Source of the DNA: Mikania micrantha | Lineage: Eukaryota > Streptophyta > Magnoliopsida > Asterales > Asteraceae | Length of the DNA stretch: 64,000 nucleotides | Direction of reading: 5' to 3' | Assembly (NCBI GenBank): GCA_009363875.1 | Contig: CM018691.1 | Span: forward strand, 7,075,977-7,139,976 | Part shown: one piece after another, positions 32,691 through 43,000 of the stretch | Position numbering within the stretch: position 1 is the first letter of the stretch | Layout of the letters: each line of letters begins with the position of its first letter | Position numbers and translations under genes: made by a program | The notes under the pieces: generated by a model | What the model was told of the DNA's origin: nothing | The model's database searches: none | What the model saw: only the letters and a program-made list of their open reading frames with translations

Positions 32691-34808
32691 TGTGACAGTT
32701 GCATACGAGAATTACGTCATCAATGATGTGAGCACATTTGATCGTTCTAGAGATCCACGTTGATTTAATGATTGTAATTGTTACAGATCGATAGTATGTG
32801 AGAAATGAGGAATGTGGGCGAAAACCGTGTGCAAAACGGAGTCCTGGATTGTCCGGAATCGAAAAACGAAGAAAAATTTCTAAGTATTGGACGACTGGAC
32901 TCATCGCGGTACGCGATGGAGGGGTTGAATGTCCTCCGCGGTACGCGATGCATGCAAAATATCTAAGATTCCTCCGGATTTCTTCGCGGTACGCGAAGCC
33001 CTCTTTGGCTTCTGGTCGCGGTACGCGACGAGTGTGGCAGTGGAGAAAGTTGATCTACTTCATCAGAAGTTCATGCAGAGTTTATTCTTTTACATTTTCG
33101 AACTCAGACGAACCACCAGACGAAAACTCGACCATTTCACCATCAAATCACCATTCTGAAGCCATCAGAAGCCATAGATCGCACCAGGAATCATTTCTAC
33201 AAGTTCTGATCGTTGTTTTAACTGCAGATATCCATCTGATTTGGTAATGATTCATTTTAACCTTCTAGTTTGATTATAATTGATTAGATCTTGTTTTTGA
33301 ACGTAATGACATAGTTAGGATTGTTGATATTGCCTAGATGATGGCTAGGATTGATTATAAACAAAGAACACGAAGTTTTAACGGTTAAATCCTTGTTTTG
33401 ATCCGTTGTAATGCCCGATTTGCATGAAATCATACCCATGATTATAATGGTTTAATCCATTTGATTATGACAATGTAGGTGATTAGTTGGATTAATCCTT
33501 GAAATGCAAGGTTAAATCCAAGTGTTTCAAACTAATCCCAATCATTAACATACTCTTTGGAACGATTATCTGATGGTTATGATGACAGCCAGATTAGTAT
33601 GTTAAGCATGATTATTACACCTATCCAAATGCTACATTGTGATACTTCATGATATTTGGGTAATCAATAACAAGGATTGATCATTCCTAAGCCATTAAAC
33701 CATCTAGAAATCGTTTTAGCATTATAATCAACAACATTAACTATTTGGTTAATCCAAGACTATTCTGATTAATCAAGAGTGTCATCAACCTTGTATTAGG
33801 AATCTAATGCAATGTAGGTTCCTACATCATCATACATTGTATGATATAATACTAAAGTAACCAATTAAACTTTTAATATCGGTTTGATGACTTTCAAAGC
33901 AATGTCTTTGACATTGAACGTTCAGAAAGATCTAATCAGTAAGTTAAAACCTAAATAACTCATTAAATATAAATAAATGCAGAATCACTTCTCTATTATC
34001 AATTTTGAGATATTCTGCTACCTCTATATTATCAGGTGAGTTTCGTACAACCCCTTTTTCTTTTTACTCTTTTATAAATATCGGGGTAGCGCTGTAAACT
34101 TTTCAGAACTATATGATATGTATCACTGTTATCTGAGTGATTTCATGTGATTGTTGAGAACTTGTGGATTTCATGGGATTTTGCCTGTAGAACAGAACTT
34201 TATCACAGTATCAAAAGACCTCATTTCTGAACTGTATCTAGTGAACCCGTGTGGGGCCGAATAGAAAACATTGATAGTACTATTGGCTGACAACCCATTT
34301 TCCGGGAGCTTGCAACTCCCCTTGGTGTAAATGTTTGTTATCTATTTCCAAAACTTCTTAATGTAGTGATAAACATTAAGGCAGTGAGGCACCAAGATAT
34401 TTACTGACGGGTAGTATCTTCATAGAACAAGAACAGAACGTCCGAAAGGAACTAGATACGGGTCCCATGGTTATCTTGAACAGAACATTTTGAGAACTTG
34501 TATAACATATCATATTGTGGAACACGAACTGTATGAACTCACCAGCTTTGTGCTGACGTTTTCAAATCAAACCTTTTTGCAGGTAGACCGTGACTCCGGG
34601 GAGAATGCACCTCACAAACTTGTAGTTAAATAATTTAATATTGTAATGTAAATTGTAATAACGAACCTTGCAATGTATTTATTTTAAGTTAATATGTGTG
34701 CTTGTGATATCAGATCAAGTCACACCTCACCTCAGAGACATCACCACTATGCTTCCGCAACCATTTCAGTGACATCATCAACAGGTGACGAGAGGTGGGG
34801 GTGTGACA
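32691..34808. mobile_element. Solo LTR (2.1 kb) nested in the copia gag
   Basis: It starts TGTGACAGTT and ends GGGTGTGACA, between perfect duplications TTTCA (32686-32690 and 34809-34813). No coding region. It has four CGCGGTACGCG words (32905-32915, 32937-32947, 32985-32995, 33018-33028). It is not alike in sequence to the other solo LTRs, so it is another family. Frames such as 32798-33247 inside it have no protein features. Confidence 0.85.
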
Positions 34809-35624
34809 TTTCAAGTCCCGAGTCTAACCCCTACGAACTATCCGACATGGGCGGTAAAGGTCAAGGCGATCATGGATGCTCATGGTATATGGGAGACGGT
34901 TGAACCGAGGGGACTAGGTGAAGATCCGGATCCTAAGAAGGCGAAACAAGCTCTTGCCTTCTTGTTTCAAGCTATACCCGAGGAGATGGTTTTGCAAATG
35001 GCGAGTTACACGAATCCGAAACAGGTTTGGGACGGTTTGAAGACACGATATTTAGGGGTGGATCGTGTAAGAGCGGCCCGACTTGCAACACTAAAAAGGG
35101 AGCTTGAAAAGATGCGGATGAAGGATGGCGAAACGGTTGATGAATTCGTGGCAAAATTAACCGGCTTAGCTTCGAAAGTAAGGAGTCTTGGGTATGAACT
35201 CGAAGAAGTCGAGTTGGTGAAAAGGTTGCTTGACTCGATGCCCAAGCCATTTCATCAAATTGTGGCTTCGATTGAGCAATGCTTTGATTTGGACTCAATG
35301 CTATTTGATGAAGCCGTTGGTAGGCTAAAAGCATATGAAGAAAGACTCCAAGGTCGTGAAGAAAAGGAGGAAGAGCAAGGTAAACTTTTGTTAGCAAAGA
35401 ATGGTGACCAAGATGGTAGGCAATATGGAAGAGGAAGAGGTTTCGGTAGAGGTGAAAGAGGACGCGGAAGAGGCATGGGTCGAGGGCAAGCTAATCGAGA
35501 TAAAAGTGGGTTCCGGTGTTACGAGTGTGGAGCATTTGGACACTTCGCTAACGAGTGTACAAAATGGAAGACTAATGAAAAGGAAGTCAACTTGATCGAT
35601 GTGGAAGAACCGGCATTGCTTTGA
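34785..35624 (+). CDS. Copia gag (gag-only element), 5' end displaced
   Basis: From 34814 the frame is real gag: VPSLTPTNYPTWAVKVKAIM, PKQVWDGLKTRYLGVD, LATLKRELEKMRMKDGETVD, VKRLLDSMPKPFHQIVASIE, an Arg-Gly rich stretch (GRGRGFGRGERGRGRGMGRG), and an intact CCHC knuckle (C-YE-C-GAFG-H-FANE-C) near residue 250. It ends EEPALL, close to the purine tract and 3' LTR, so the protein is a stand-alone gag. The residues before 34809 come from the nested solo LTR. The original start is the ATG at 32647, 44 bp before the insertion; with the solo LTR and one duplication ignored, the two parts are in frame. Confidence 0.85.
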   Translation: MTRGGGVTFQVPSLTPTNYPTWAVKVKAIMDAHGIWETVEPRGLGEDPDPKKAKQALAFLFQAIPEEMVLQMASYTNPKQVWDGLKTRYLGVDRVRAARLATLKRELEKMRMKDGETVDEFVAKLTGLASKVRSLGYELEEVELVKRLLDSMPKPFHQIVASIEQCFDLDSMLFDEAVGRLKAYEERLQGREEKEEEQGKLLLAKNGDQDGRQYGRGRGFGRGERGRGRGMGRGQANRDKSGFRCYECGAFGHFANECTKWKTNEKEVNLIDVEEPALL

Positions 35625-37117
35625 TGAGATGGGTCAAGATTAAGGAGGTGATTGTTGGTTTAATCTTGACTTAAGTCTATCATTTAGGTTTATTATTAGA
35701 ATTACGTTTTTTGCATGGTTAAGTTAGATTGTTTTGTTTAGTAGAATAAAGGAGAATGGGTAAATGCTTTGACCGAATGATGTGCAAGTGTACGTTGGGG
35801 AAGTGTTCATTGGGTTGAAGAGTTCCATCACTTTACCTATTCTTTTGGTTGGCCCCTATTTTTGTGTTAGTTTATGTTGCCCACGTAGGTCTCTGTAAAT
35901 TTATAGCCATTGGTATTATTAATAAAGTGTGCCTTTTCTTTTGCAATAGTTCCTACCTGCAACTTTCTTTGACAGTTTTTCTTTATACAAAACTTCATCA
36001 TTTACTTATAAATTTAGTGTTGAGTGTGTGAGAACAAAGGGTCTATTCCAACAATGAATATAGCCATGTCTCTCCCATTTTCAGTGTCCTCAAAGATAAC
36101 CATAACATCCTTCCATCCATATGACAATGCCATTGATGAAATTGCTTTAACCTGAGCTGTTTCATCTTGTGTAATTTGAAGGAAATAAGGATGTCTGTTG
36201 GAAGATGGAATTGGTGAAAATGAAAGAATAGGTACTGAAACTTGGTCCCCCAATCAGGCCATAAGCTTTGCTTCGGCTTCTGATTGTGAACCTAAAATCG
36301 CTTTCACTTTCGGTTTCTCCAGAAGATCAAGAGTAACCAAACAAAAAAATTCATAAATTTCACAATCATAAAAATTATATTAACATTTATTTACATGGAT
36401 TCACCATATGTTGGTGATTTTAGTTGCGTTTGTAACAACATAGTTGGCGGCTGACACATGGGGCTGGCCAGATTTGAACCAAGACAAATGCATGCCTAAT
36501 TGATACCTTGTAATCAAATTCAAAGAAAATTACATCTTGACATGAGTTTATAGGACACTATAATAGGAAATGAAACCAGAGAACTATGTAAAGGAAGCTA
36601 CATGAATATTTACGTACTTCGTTCTTTAATTACATGCATATATACATATTTCTGGCCCCGTTTGCGGTGCGTGCATATAATGTATATATATGTCGACCCT
36701 CGAGGGAAAAAATAAAATTGCACTAATTTTAACGTTATATTACTTATTTTTTGTAAAAATGACTTGTGTTGATCGATTAATTAGGCATAATGATTCGGGG
36801 GTCTCATTGAAAATAACATCTCTATTCCTATGTGATAGAGGTAAGATTTATACATCTTACCCTCCTTCGACCTTACATTACCTTTGCTAATGGTGAGATA
36901 TACTGAGAAAAACTAATGGTGTTATGTAAAATTAAGTTGATTGTTACAAAATATGAAGATAAATGATTTCTGACATAATTATTCAAGTTTTAAGAAAAAA
37001 TCAGCAAATAAGTATCAAGATAAATATTGTTTTATGCAATTTTCTCTAAATATTAAGGCCAAGTTAGACACGGTTGAATTCACTTACCAAGGTATGAAAG
37101 GGAGAAATTTGACTTAC

Positions 37118-37388
37118 CGGAAGATAGAGCATGGAGTGGTTCTCCATGAATATCTCTATTGTGAAGAACTATCTTTGTTTTGTAGTGACTTTTGTCCGCG
37201 TAAAACTCGGATACCGCGACGCTGATGCAACTCATAATAGTCGTTCCGACACGTGATCCCATGTCTAGAATCAATCCCACTGGGACCTCAAAATATGGTG
37301 GATCTGTTTGTGTTTTTGGATGTGTCTGAAAGCAAACCAAAATCAGTATCAAGACAAAAACACAAGGACTTTTGCTAATGATCTTCAG
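37118..37388 (-). pseudogene. GLR-B exon 1, start codon lost
   Basis: It aligns with exon 1 of copies A and C through signal peptide (LILILVCFQTH), PVGLILDMGSRVG and LHALSSG, with a good donor GTAAG (37113-37117). The first codon is CTG instead of ATG and one codon is missing early on. Confidence 0.9.
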
Positions 37389-38110
37389 TTGTGAATTGTA
37401 AAAAAATGTCCTGTTGCTATGAAAGCGAACATATATAATGCTCTTTTCTCTATATTTCTTCTCTATATTATCTTTTAGTATATGGTGTAGGTTGAATGGC
37501 TAATTATTCAGAAAAATCCAAACATCACAACTGGCTAGCTGGAAGTATATTTGTTTCGTTAAATAGTAGATAGGAAGCAACCAGAATCAATTTCCACATG
37601 GTCAAACAAAAAATTATTTGAGTTAATGTTAATAAATAAATAAATAAAACAATTAACATTGTCTTGTTTACTTGGTAACCACTTTACCTCTTAGATAGGA
37701 GGTCACATGTTTAAACCCACGCAAATGTTAGTTTGGTTTGGAGTAGTTTATGAGTAAAAGTCTGATAGATTTAGACTAAAGAAAAACCCAATAAAGAGGA
37801 ATTTCGAGCCATCTTCTTTTTAAAGACTAAGCGGTCAATTATTTAAATCTTCTTTAGTTTTACTGAAATGTTAAAATAAGTGACTTCTCTTCTCGTTACT
37901 TGAATCAGATTAAGAGTGATAAGATTTAACACTAAAAAGGAAGGGGAGAAACAATGTGACAAATTTGGTACTAGAAAGAGATGGTAAATTACCAAAAAGG
38001 CAAGCCTTAAGCAAAAGTAAGGTTGATGTCATGTGACGCGTGTTCGAGTCAAAGAAACAACCTCATGCAAATGCAAGGTAATGATATGTACTTGAAACTG
38101 AAGTTAGCTT
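37389..38110 (-). promoter_or_regulatory. Upstream region of GLR-B with a SINE relic
   Basis: 37400-37900 matches the upstream DNA of copies A and C in blocks. A TATATAATG-like stretch lies near 37430-37440. At 37990-38095 a decayed Au-type SINE is suggested by a B-box-like GTGTTCGAGTC and the downstream order gaaacaacctcatgcaaatgcaag; a weaker match recurs at 63735-63785. Confidence 0.45.
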
Positions 38111-38829
38111 GACACTAACCGAAGAACATCTTGTTATTATATTACTTTTTTTTATTCATGTTTCGATCTTTATAACCAAGCCGTCGTAAGTTAATACATT
38201 TCTTATATGTAGTTAATCAAACTAAGGTTGTTATATGTAGTTAATCAAACTAAGGTTACCGACGCAACATGCGTGGTGATGTTAGTAAATGTGCCACATC
38301 ACACAATGTTGTTTTTTGACTTTTCTTATTCTTTTTTCAACTAAATTACTTTTTTTAAATTCTTATAACGTCACACACTATTTCCGAATTTCAGCCGCAA
38401 CGTGCTGGCTTTAATCGTATCATACTGGTTCAGCTTGCAATAACTTTGTTAGTTATGCTTATTACCATGAGTTTGCCTCGTACAGAAAATGAACCAGAAA
38501 TAGGAACCATTTGAATGGTTAAATATGTCAGTGATTTTAAACAAACCATTAAAACAATCTATATTATATTTGAATAACTCTTTTTACCACATTAAATAAA
38601 AAAAATGTTGATCTTTGATCCACGCATAAGGTCTAGCTCAGCTATGTCCGTTTAACCAGAGCTCAATTAACAAAACTCATGGTCCAGACCCGGCCATGAA
38701 AGGATCGTTGTTGGGCACATACGTGATAGGCTTCTTATGTGTCGTGATATGGTTATGGTTCAAAACCATTGGTTTTAGATTTTTGTTATGAATAAGGAAC
38801 CATAGATGCATATACCGTGTATTCGATGA
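38111..38829. other. Intergenic spacer between GLR-B and GLR-C
   Basis: AT-rich, with a 25-bp direct repeat (ttatatgtagttaatcaaac...) at about 38200 and 38230. No gene or transposon ends recognised. Confidence 0.5.
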
Positions 38830-39240
38830 ACTGCTATGATTTATGTTGCTAAAGTGATGCAAACCAGATGTTCGAATATATGGCTGAACAAGATTGTACT
38901 TGATCTGCTATCTGGCCTTTGGTTTAGTTTGTTAGAGTGATGCAGATAAGGTTTTGATGAAATGCCTGAACTTGACTGTATCTATTCTGCTGTATGTGCT
39001 ATGATTTGTATTGCTAGAGCCGTCAAGGAAAGATAAACGGATGCGCCCCTAAAATGCATGTTTGTGTAAACTCTCCTTGGGCTGTGGTTAATTTTGCAAA
39101 CACAAAGTGTTTGATAAAATGTCTGAACAAGACTATCGTTCTGCTGTCTAGGCTATGTTTTGTCTCCCTAGACTCATCGAGGCAAGATAAAAAGGGGTGT
39201 GTCTAAAATGCGTGTTGGTACAAACGTTACAGTATACTGG
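38830..39240. repeat. Imperfect repeats around a GATRAAATGYCTGAAC word
   Basis: Three related stretches (about 38865, 38955 and 39110) share gatnaaatgnctgaacaaga and flanking tctgctgt...tatg blocks; a second shared block (gcaagataaa...ctaaaatgcgtg) occurs at about 39030 and 39185. Spacing is irregular, so this is an old, decayed tandem duplication. No open frame. Confidence 0.5.
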
Positions 39241-39371
39241 ACTGAAGCCAGTTTCTGCTAGCATCTTATATGCATAATTTTCTAACCCAACATTCTTTGT
39301 AGTTGATATACACCAGTACCACATGACGTTTGCCACATGCAAACACATTTATATTTTGTTGTGTTGCATTA

Positions 39372-39444
39372 GGAAGTGATGCTGCCATTGGGATTATAAC
39401 AATCACTGCCAACATATCCAGATATGTTGACTTCACGTTGACAT
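39372..39444 (+). pseudogene. Relic of GLR exon 3 in opposite orientation
   Basis: The plus strand reads DAAIGIITITANISRYVDFT from 39378, which matches DAAIGDITITSNRSLYVDFT of copy C exon 3, directly after an AG acceptor (tgcattag). One base is missing next to the acceptor and a stop follows after FTLT. All other GLR exons in the window are on the minus strand, so this is a separate, inverted remnant of a fourth copy. Confidence 0.8.
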
Positions 39445-39721
39445 AAACTCAATGAGAATTAAAGATCTAGGACTTGAGAATTGTAAAAATAGACATTAGT
39501 ACTATATAATTATCCAAATATAACAACATATGTATGCTATGAACACTTAGAGTAATTCGCGGAATAAAAATATAAGCATGGTCAATGGCATATTAATTGT
39601 ATTTCTTATTGGGTTCATCTGACTTATGAGCTGAAGGTCTTGCTGGGTGGAATGTCACAGGATAGAAGTAAAGTTTGCTATCATCTTATCCTTCCAAAAC
39701 ATTACTTTTAAAGTGAGATTT

Positions 39722-40048
39722 TTACTGGGTATGTTTGTTTTTTATTTGGTTCACCTCCATCGAACTACAAATAACACTTTTAGGAAAAGAAATCTCAAGA
39801 TAAATGCTAGCTTTCCTCCAGCCAGCATTAAGCGTGAATAGGAAAAGGGCAGCTGCCATTGAGACTCCACTAATAAGAAATAGACCACGCAACGCTTTAA
39901 CGTTTAGAATATTTCGTCCAGGTGTTGACTTTGAATCTGATTTTTTGCCAAACCACTTATCTTGTAACATTTGTAAAGTTCCTTCTTCTCGTAATTTGGC
40001 AATCTTTTTCGAAATTTCAGCAGTGAAAGGGGAACCTTTAGGGAATAC
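39722..40048 (-). CDS. GLR: GLR-C exon 5 (end of S2, M4, tail)
   Basis: 327 nt with stop. VFPKGSPFTAEISKKIAKLR, the GTLQMLQDKWF end of S2, M4, and a 35-residue cytosolic tail. Acceptor TTTTTAG before 40048. Confidence 0.95.
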   Translation of the reverse strand, partial: VFPKGSPFTAEISKKIAKLREEGTLQMLQDKWFGKKSDSKSTPGRNILNVKALRGLFLISGVSMAAALFLFTLNAGWRKASIYLEISFPKSVICSSMEVNQIKNKHTQ

Positions 40049-43000
40049 CTAAAAATTATTATTGCATACATTAATCTGGAACATGAATAGTTTGAAATGT
40101 TTGATCATATAAATTCTAAAGTAGTAACTAAATGATAGAATAATAACATTAAATGTATATAACCAGATTCAATTAAAAATTGTGATGAAACCTTTAGTCT
40201 TTGTGGTTAAACCACCAACTATTTGTACCGTCTTCAGTATTGCTCTATTACAAAAATGAGAGATTAATCAGTTAGACGTCAAAAATGCCTACTTACATGG
40301 TCACTTCTCCAAATCCGTCTACATGCATCAACCACTTGGGTTTTGGGATCCTTCATACTCAAATCACGTATGTCGATTAAAGACGTCCATGTATGGCCTA
40401 AAATAGGCACCACGGATGTGGTACCAATGTTTCACCGACTACGTAACAACGTTGGGTTTTTGCCATAGTTCCTCCAACCTCTCTCTACTTATATATCGCC
40501 ATGGTGGTTTGGACACGACATATTTGGTACTCTATTTCGATGATATTATCCTTACCACTTCTTCACATCTCAAGAAGCACATCTTGACTCGGCTCTCCAT
40601 AGAATTTGCTATGAATGACTTTGGACCACTGAGCTATTTTCTTGGTGTTGCGGTGACTCGTGACACAAATGGTATGTTCTTCACACAACACAAATATGCC
40701 ATGAATATTCTCACTCACGCTAATATGCTCGACTATAACCCCACCCATACTTCGGTTGATAGTTGATACTGCGGGTAAACTAGGTGCTTCAGACGGAGAT
40801 CTTATTGAGGATGCCACATCTTATCGAAGTTTGGCTGGAGCTCTGCAATATCTGACCCTCACTCATCCCGATATATCGTTTGCAGTTCGAAAAATACGTA
40901 TGGATATGCATGCCCTCCGTACGTCTCATCTACATGCACTTAAACGCATCCATTGGTATATCAAAGGTACTCTTACTATGGGACTTTACATGTGCCATAG
41001 TCTAGCTTAATCTCTTATCTCCTACTCCAATGTTGATTGGGCCGGTTGCGCCATTGTCTAGCTTAATCTCCTATACCGATGTGGATTAGGCCGGTTGCGC
41101 CACAATCTAGTTTAATCTCTTATCTGACCTACACCGATGCAGATTGGTCTTCTTAACGACAAACAACCATCTCTCGATCGAGTGCTGAAGCGAAATATAG
41201 GGTCTAGCTCACGTTGTTGCCGAAATATGTTGGCTTGGTAATCTTCTTCTTGAACTAGGACGACCACCGACCCGCACCTCTCTTGTATGCTGTGATAATG
41301 TTAATGTGGTTTCCATGACACGAAATCCCATTCAGCACCAATGCACTAAGCATATCGAGATCGACATCTATTTTGTGAGCTATAAAGTTCAACAGGGTGA
41401 AGTTAGAGTTCTACATGTCCCCTCTCGATATCAAATCACGGACATTTTCATCAAAGGCCTACTAAGTGTCTTGTTCGATGGTTTTAGATCCGTTCTAAGC
41501 ATACATCATCCTTTGAGAGGGTATATTAGACTAAGAATATTTGTAACACTCTTTTGATTATTGCATAGCCTAGGGGAGTCAAATGTAATAAGGGTAAATG
41601 GCAATCAAGCCATTCTATTAATCTATATATATGTGTGTGCGTGCGTATATATATAATAGATTTGTTTAAAATAAAAGTTCTTTTTTATCTTTCATTACTA
41701 GGTCTTTTTCTACCACTATGAGTTACATACATTTAACAAAAAGTTGTATTTACATATATAACACTTAGTATTATATGTACGAAATATTGAACCATCTTTG
41801 GTTTCATCTACAACAAACTAAATATTATTTTATTTACCTTTTATCTTTAGCTTAAAGTTTAAATATTTAGTTTTATAGTCAAATGTATATCCCTAGTTGT
41901 TCTCCTTATTTTATGTAAAATTAGTTTGTGACTTGTATTTATATGATATCAATGGAATGGAAATAATTAAGTTTTTCCTTCATAACCTTCTCTGATCTTT
42001 ACATGGTATCAGAGCTTGGTTCAAGCCCTAGCTCTCCAATCCAAACACCGCCTTCCTCAACCTCATCTTCCTCAACAACCATGAGCACCGTCGACTCAAC
42101 CCTCTCAGTAAACACCATCAACAACCTCACAATGGTAAGTTTCCCTACAACCCTAAAATTGACATCTACAAATTATTTGGGCTGGAAAACCCAAATAGAA
42201 GCTCTCCTCCACGGTCTCAATCTCTACCGATTCATTGATGGCACCTGTCCAGCGCCGACTCCCACCACGGCAGCAGATGGATCAACAACGCCTCACAAAG
42301 ACTATGAACAGTGGTTCCGCCAAGATCAATTGCTCTTTGGAGCCCTTGTCGGCAGCCTATCTCCTGCAATCGTTCCCCTCATCACAGGTGCAACATCTTC
42401 CCGCGATGCGTGGCAGATTCTTGCAAATACTTATGCATCCCCCTCTCGAGGTCACATCAAGCAGCTTCAACACCGCCTCAAGCAAACCTCCAAACTACCC
42501 ACCCAAACAATTACCGACTATATGCAGACAATTAAAACAGTGGTTGATGAACTAGCTATTCTGGGTAAAAATATGGATGAGGAAGATGTCATTGATACCA
42601 TTATAAATGGTCTTGACCAGGTTGCCTATAAACCTCTTTTAGATGCGGTTCATGCTAGAGACAATCCCATCTCATTCAATGAGCTTCATGAAAAACTTAT
42701 AAATCATGAACTCACCTTGGCTCAACAACTTGCAACCACAGGAATTCACCAGCCTGCTGCAGTTTTTCATGTTCAAAACAGGCCTCAAACCTCCAATCGG
42801 CCCCCTGGTAAGCCATGACAGCCACGTTCAAACACACCAGGATTGCTTCCCAACCCTTCCACCGGTACTCCCAATCGCCCCTTCCTTGGCAAATGTCAAT
42901 GGTGCCATGTTCGAGGCCACTCCCTCACCAATTGTGACTCCTTTAAAAAGGCTCACCCCCACATCTCCATTCCCTCCTTCAACAAAAACAATGCACATCT

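Larger units (their letters stand above)
31955..36053 (+). mobile_element. Gag-only (TR-GAG-like) copia element in GLR-B exon 2
   Basis: LTRs 31955-32361 (407 bp) and 35653-36053 (401 bp) run TGTTGGTTTAAT...CTATTCCAACA, differ by a handful of bases and two small indels, and are flanked by perfect duplications ATGAA (31950-31954 and 36054-36058). Primer site TGGTATCAGAGCCC follows at 32364. The interior has one gag gene, ending 28 bp before the 3' LTR with a purine tract (taaggaggtgat) between. It is split by a solo LTR (32691-34808). It lies opposite to the GLR gene. Confidence 0.95.
27645..37388 (-). pseudogene. GLR copy B: dead glutamate receptor-like gene
   Basis: Pieces in order: exon 1 (37388-37118), exon 2 in three parts (36333-36054, 31954-31161, 28370-28196), exon 3 (28116-27807) and about 32 nt of exon 4 (27676-27645). 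Lesions: start ATG is CTG at 37388; the intron-1 acceptor AG is lost at 36334-36335; TGA at 36254-36256; a 1-bp deletion near 31741; two gag-only copia elements inside exon 2; and loss of the rest of exon 4 and exon 5. Splice sites around exon 3 survive. It cannot make a receptor. Comparison with copy C fixes every boundary. Confidence 0.95.

Noticed and set aside
32798..33247. 149-residue plus-strand frame
   Set aside because: It lies entirely in the nested solo LTR over the CGCGGTACGCG cluster; no domain, and overlapping frames are equally open.
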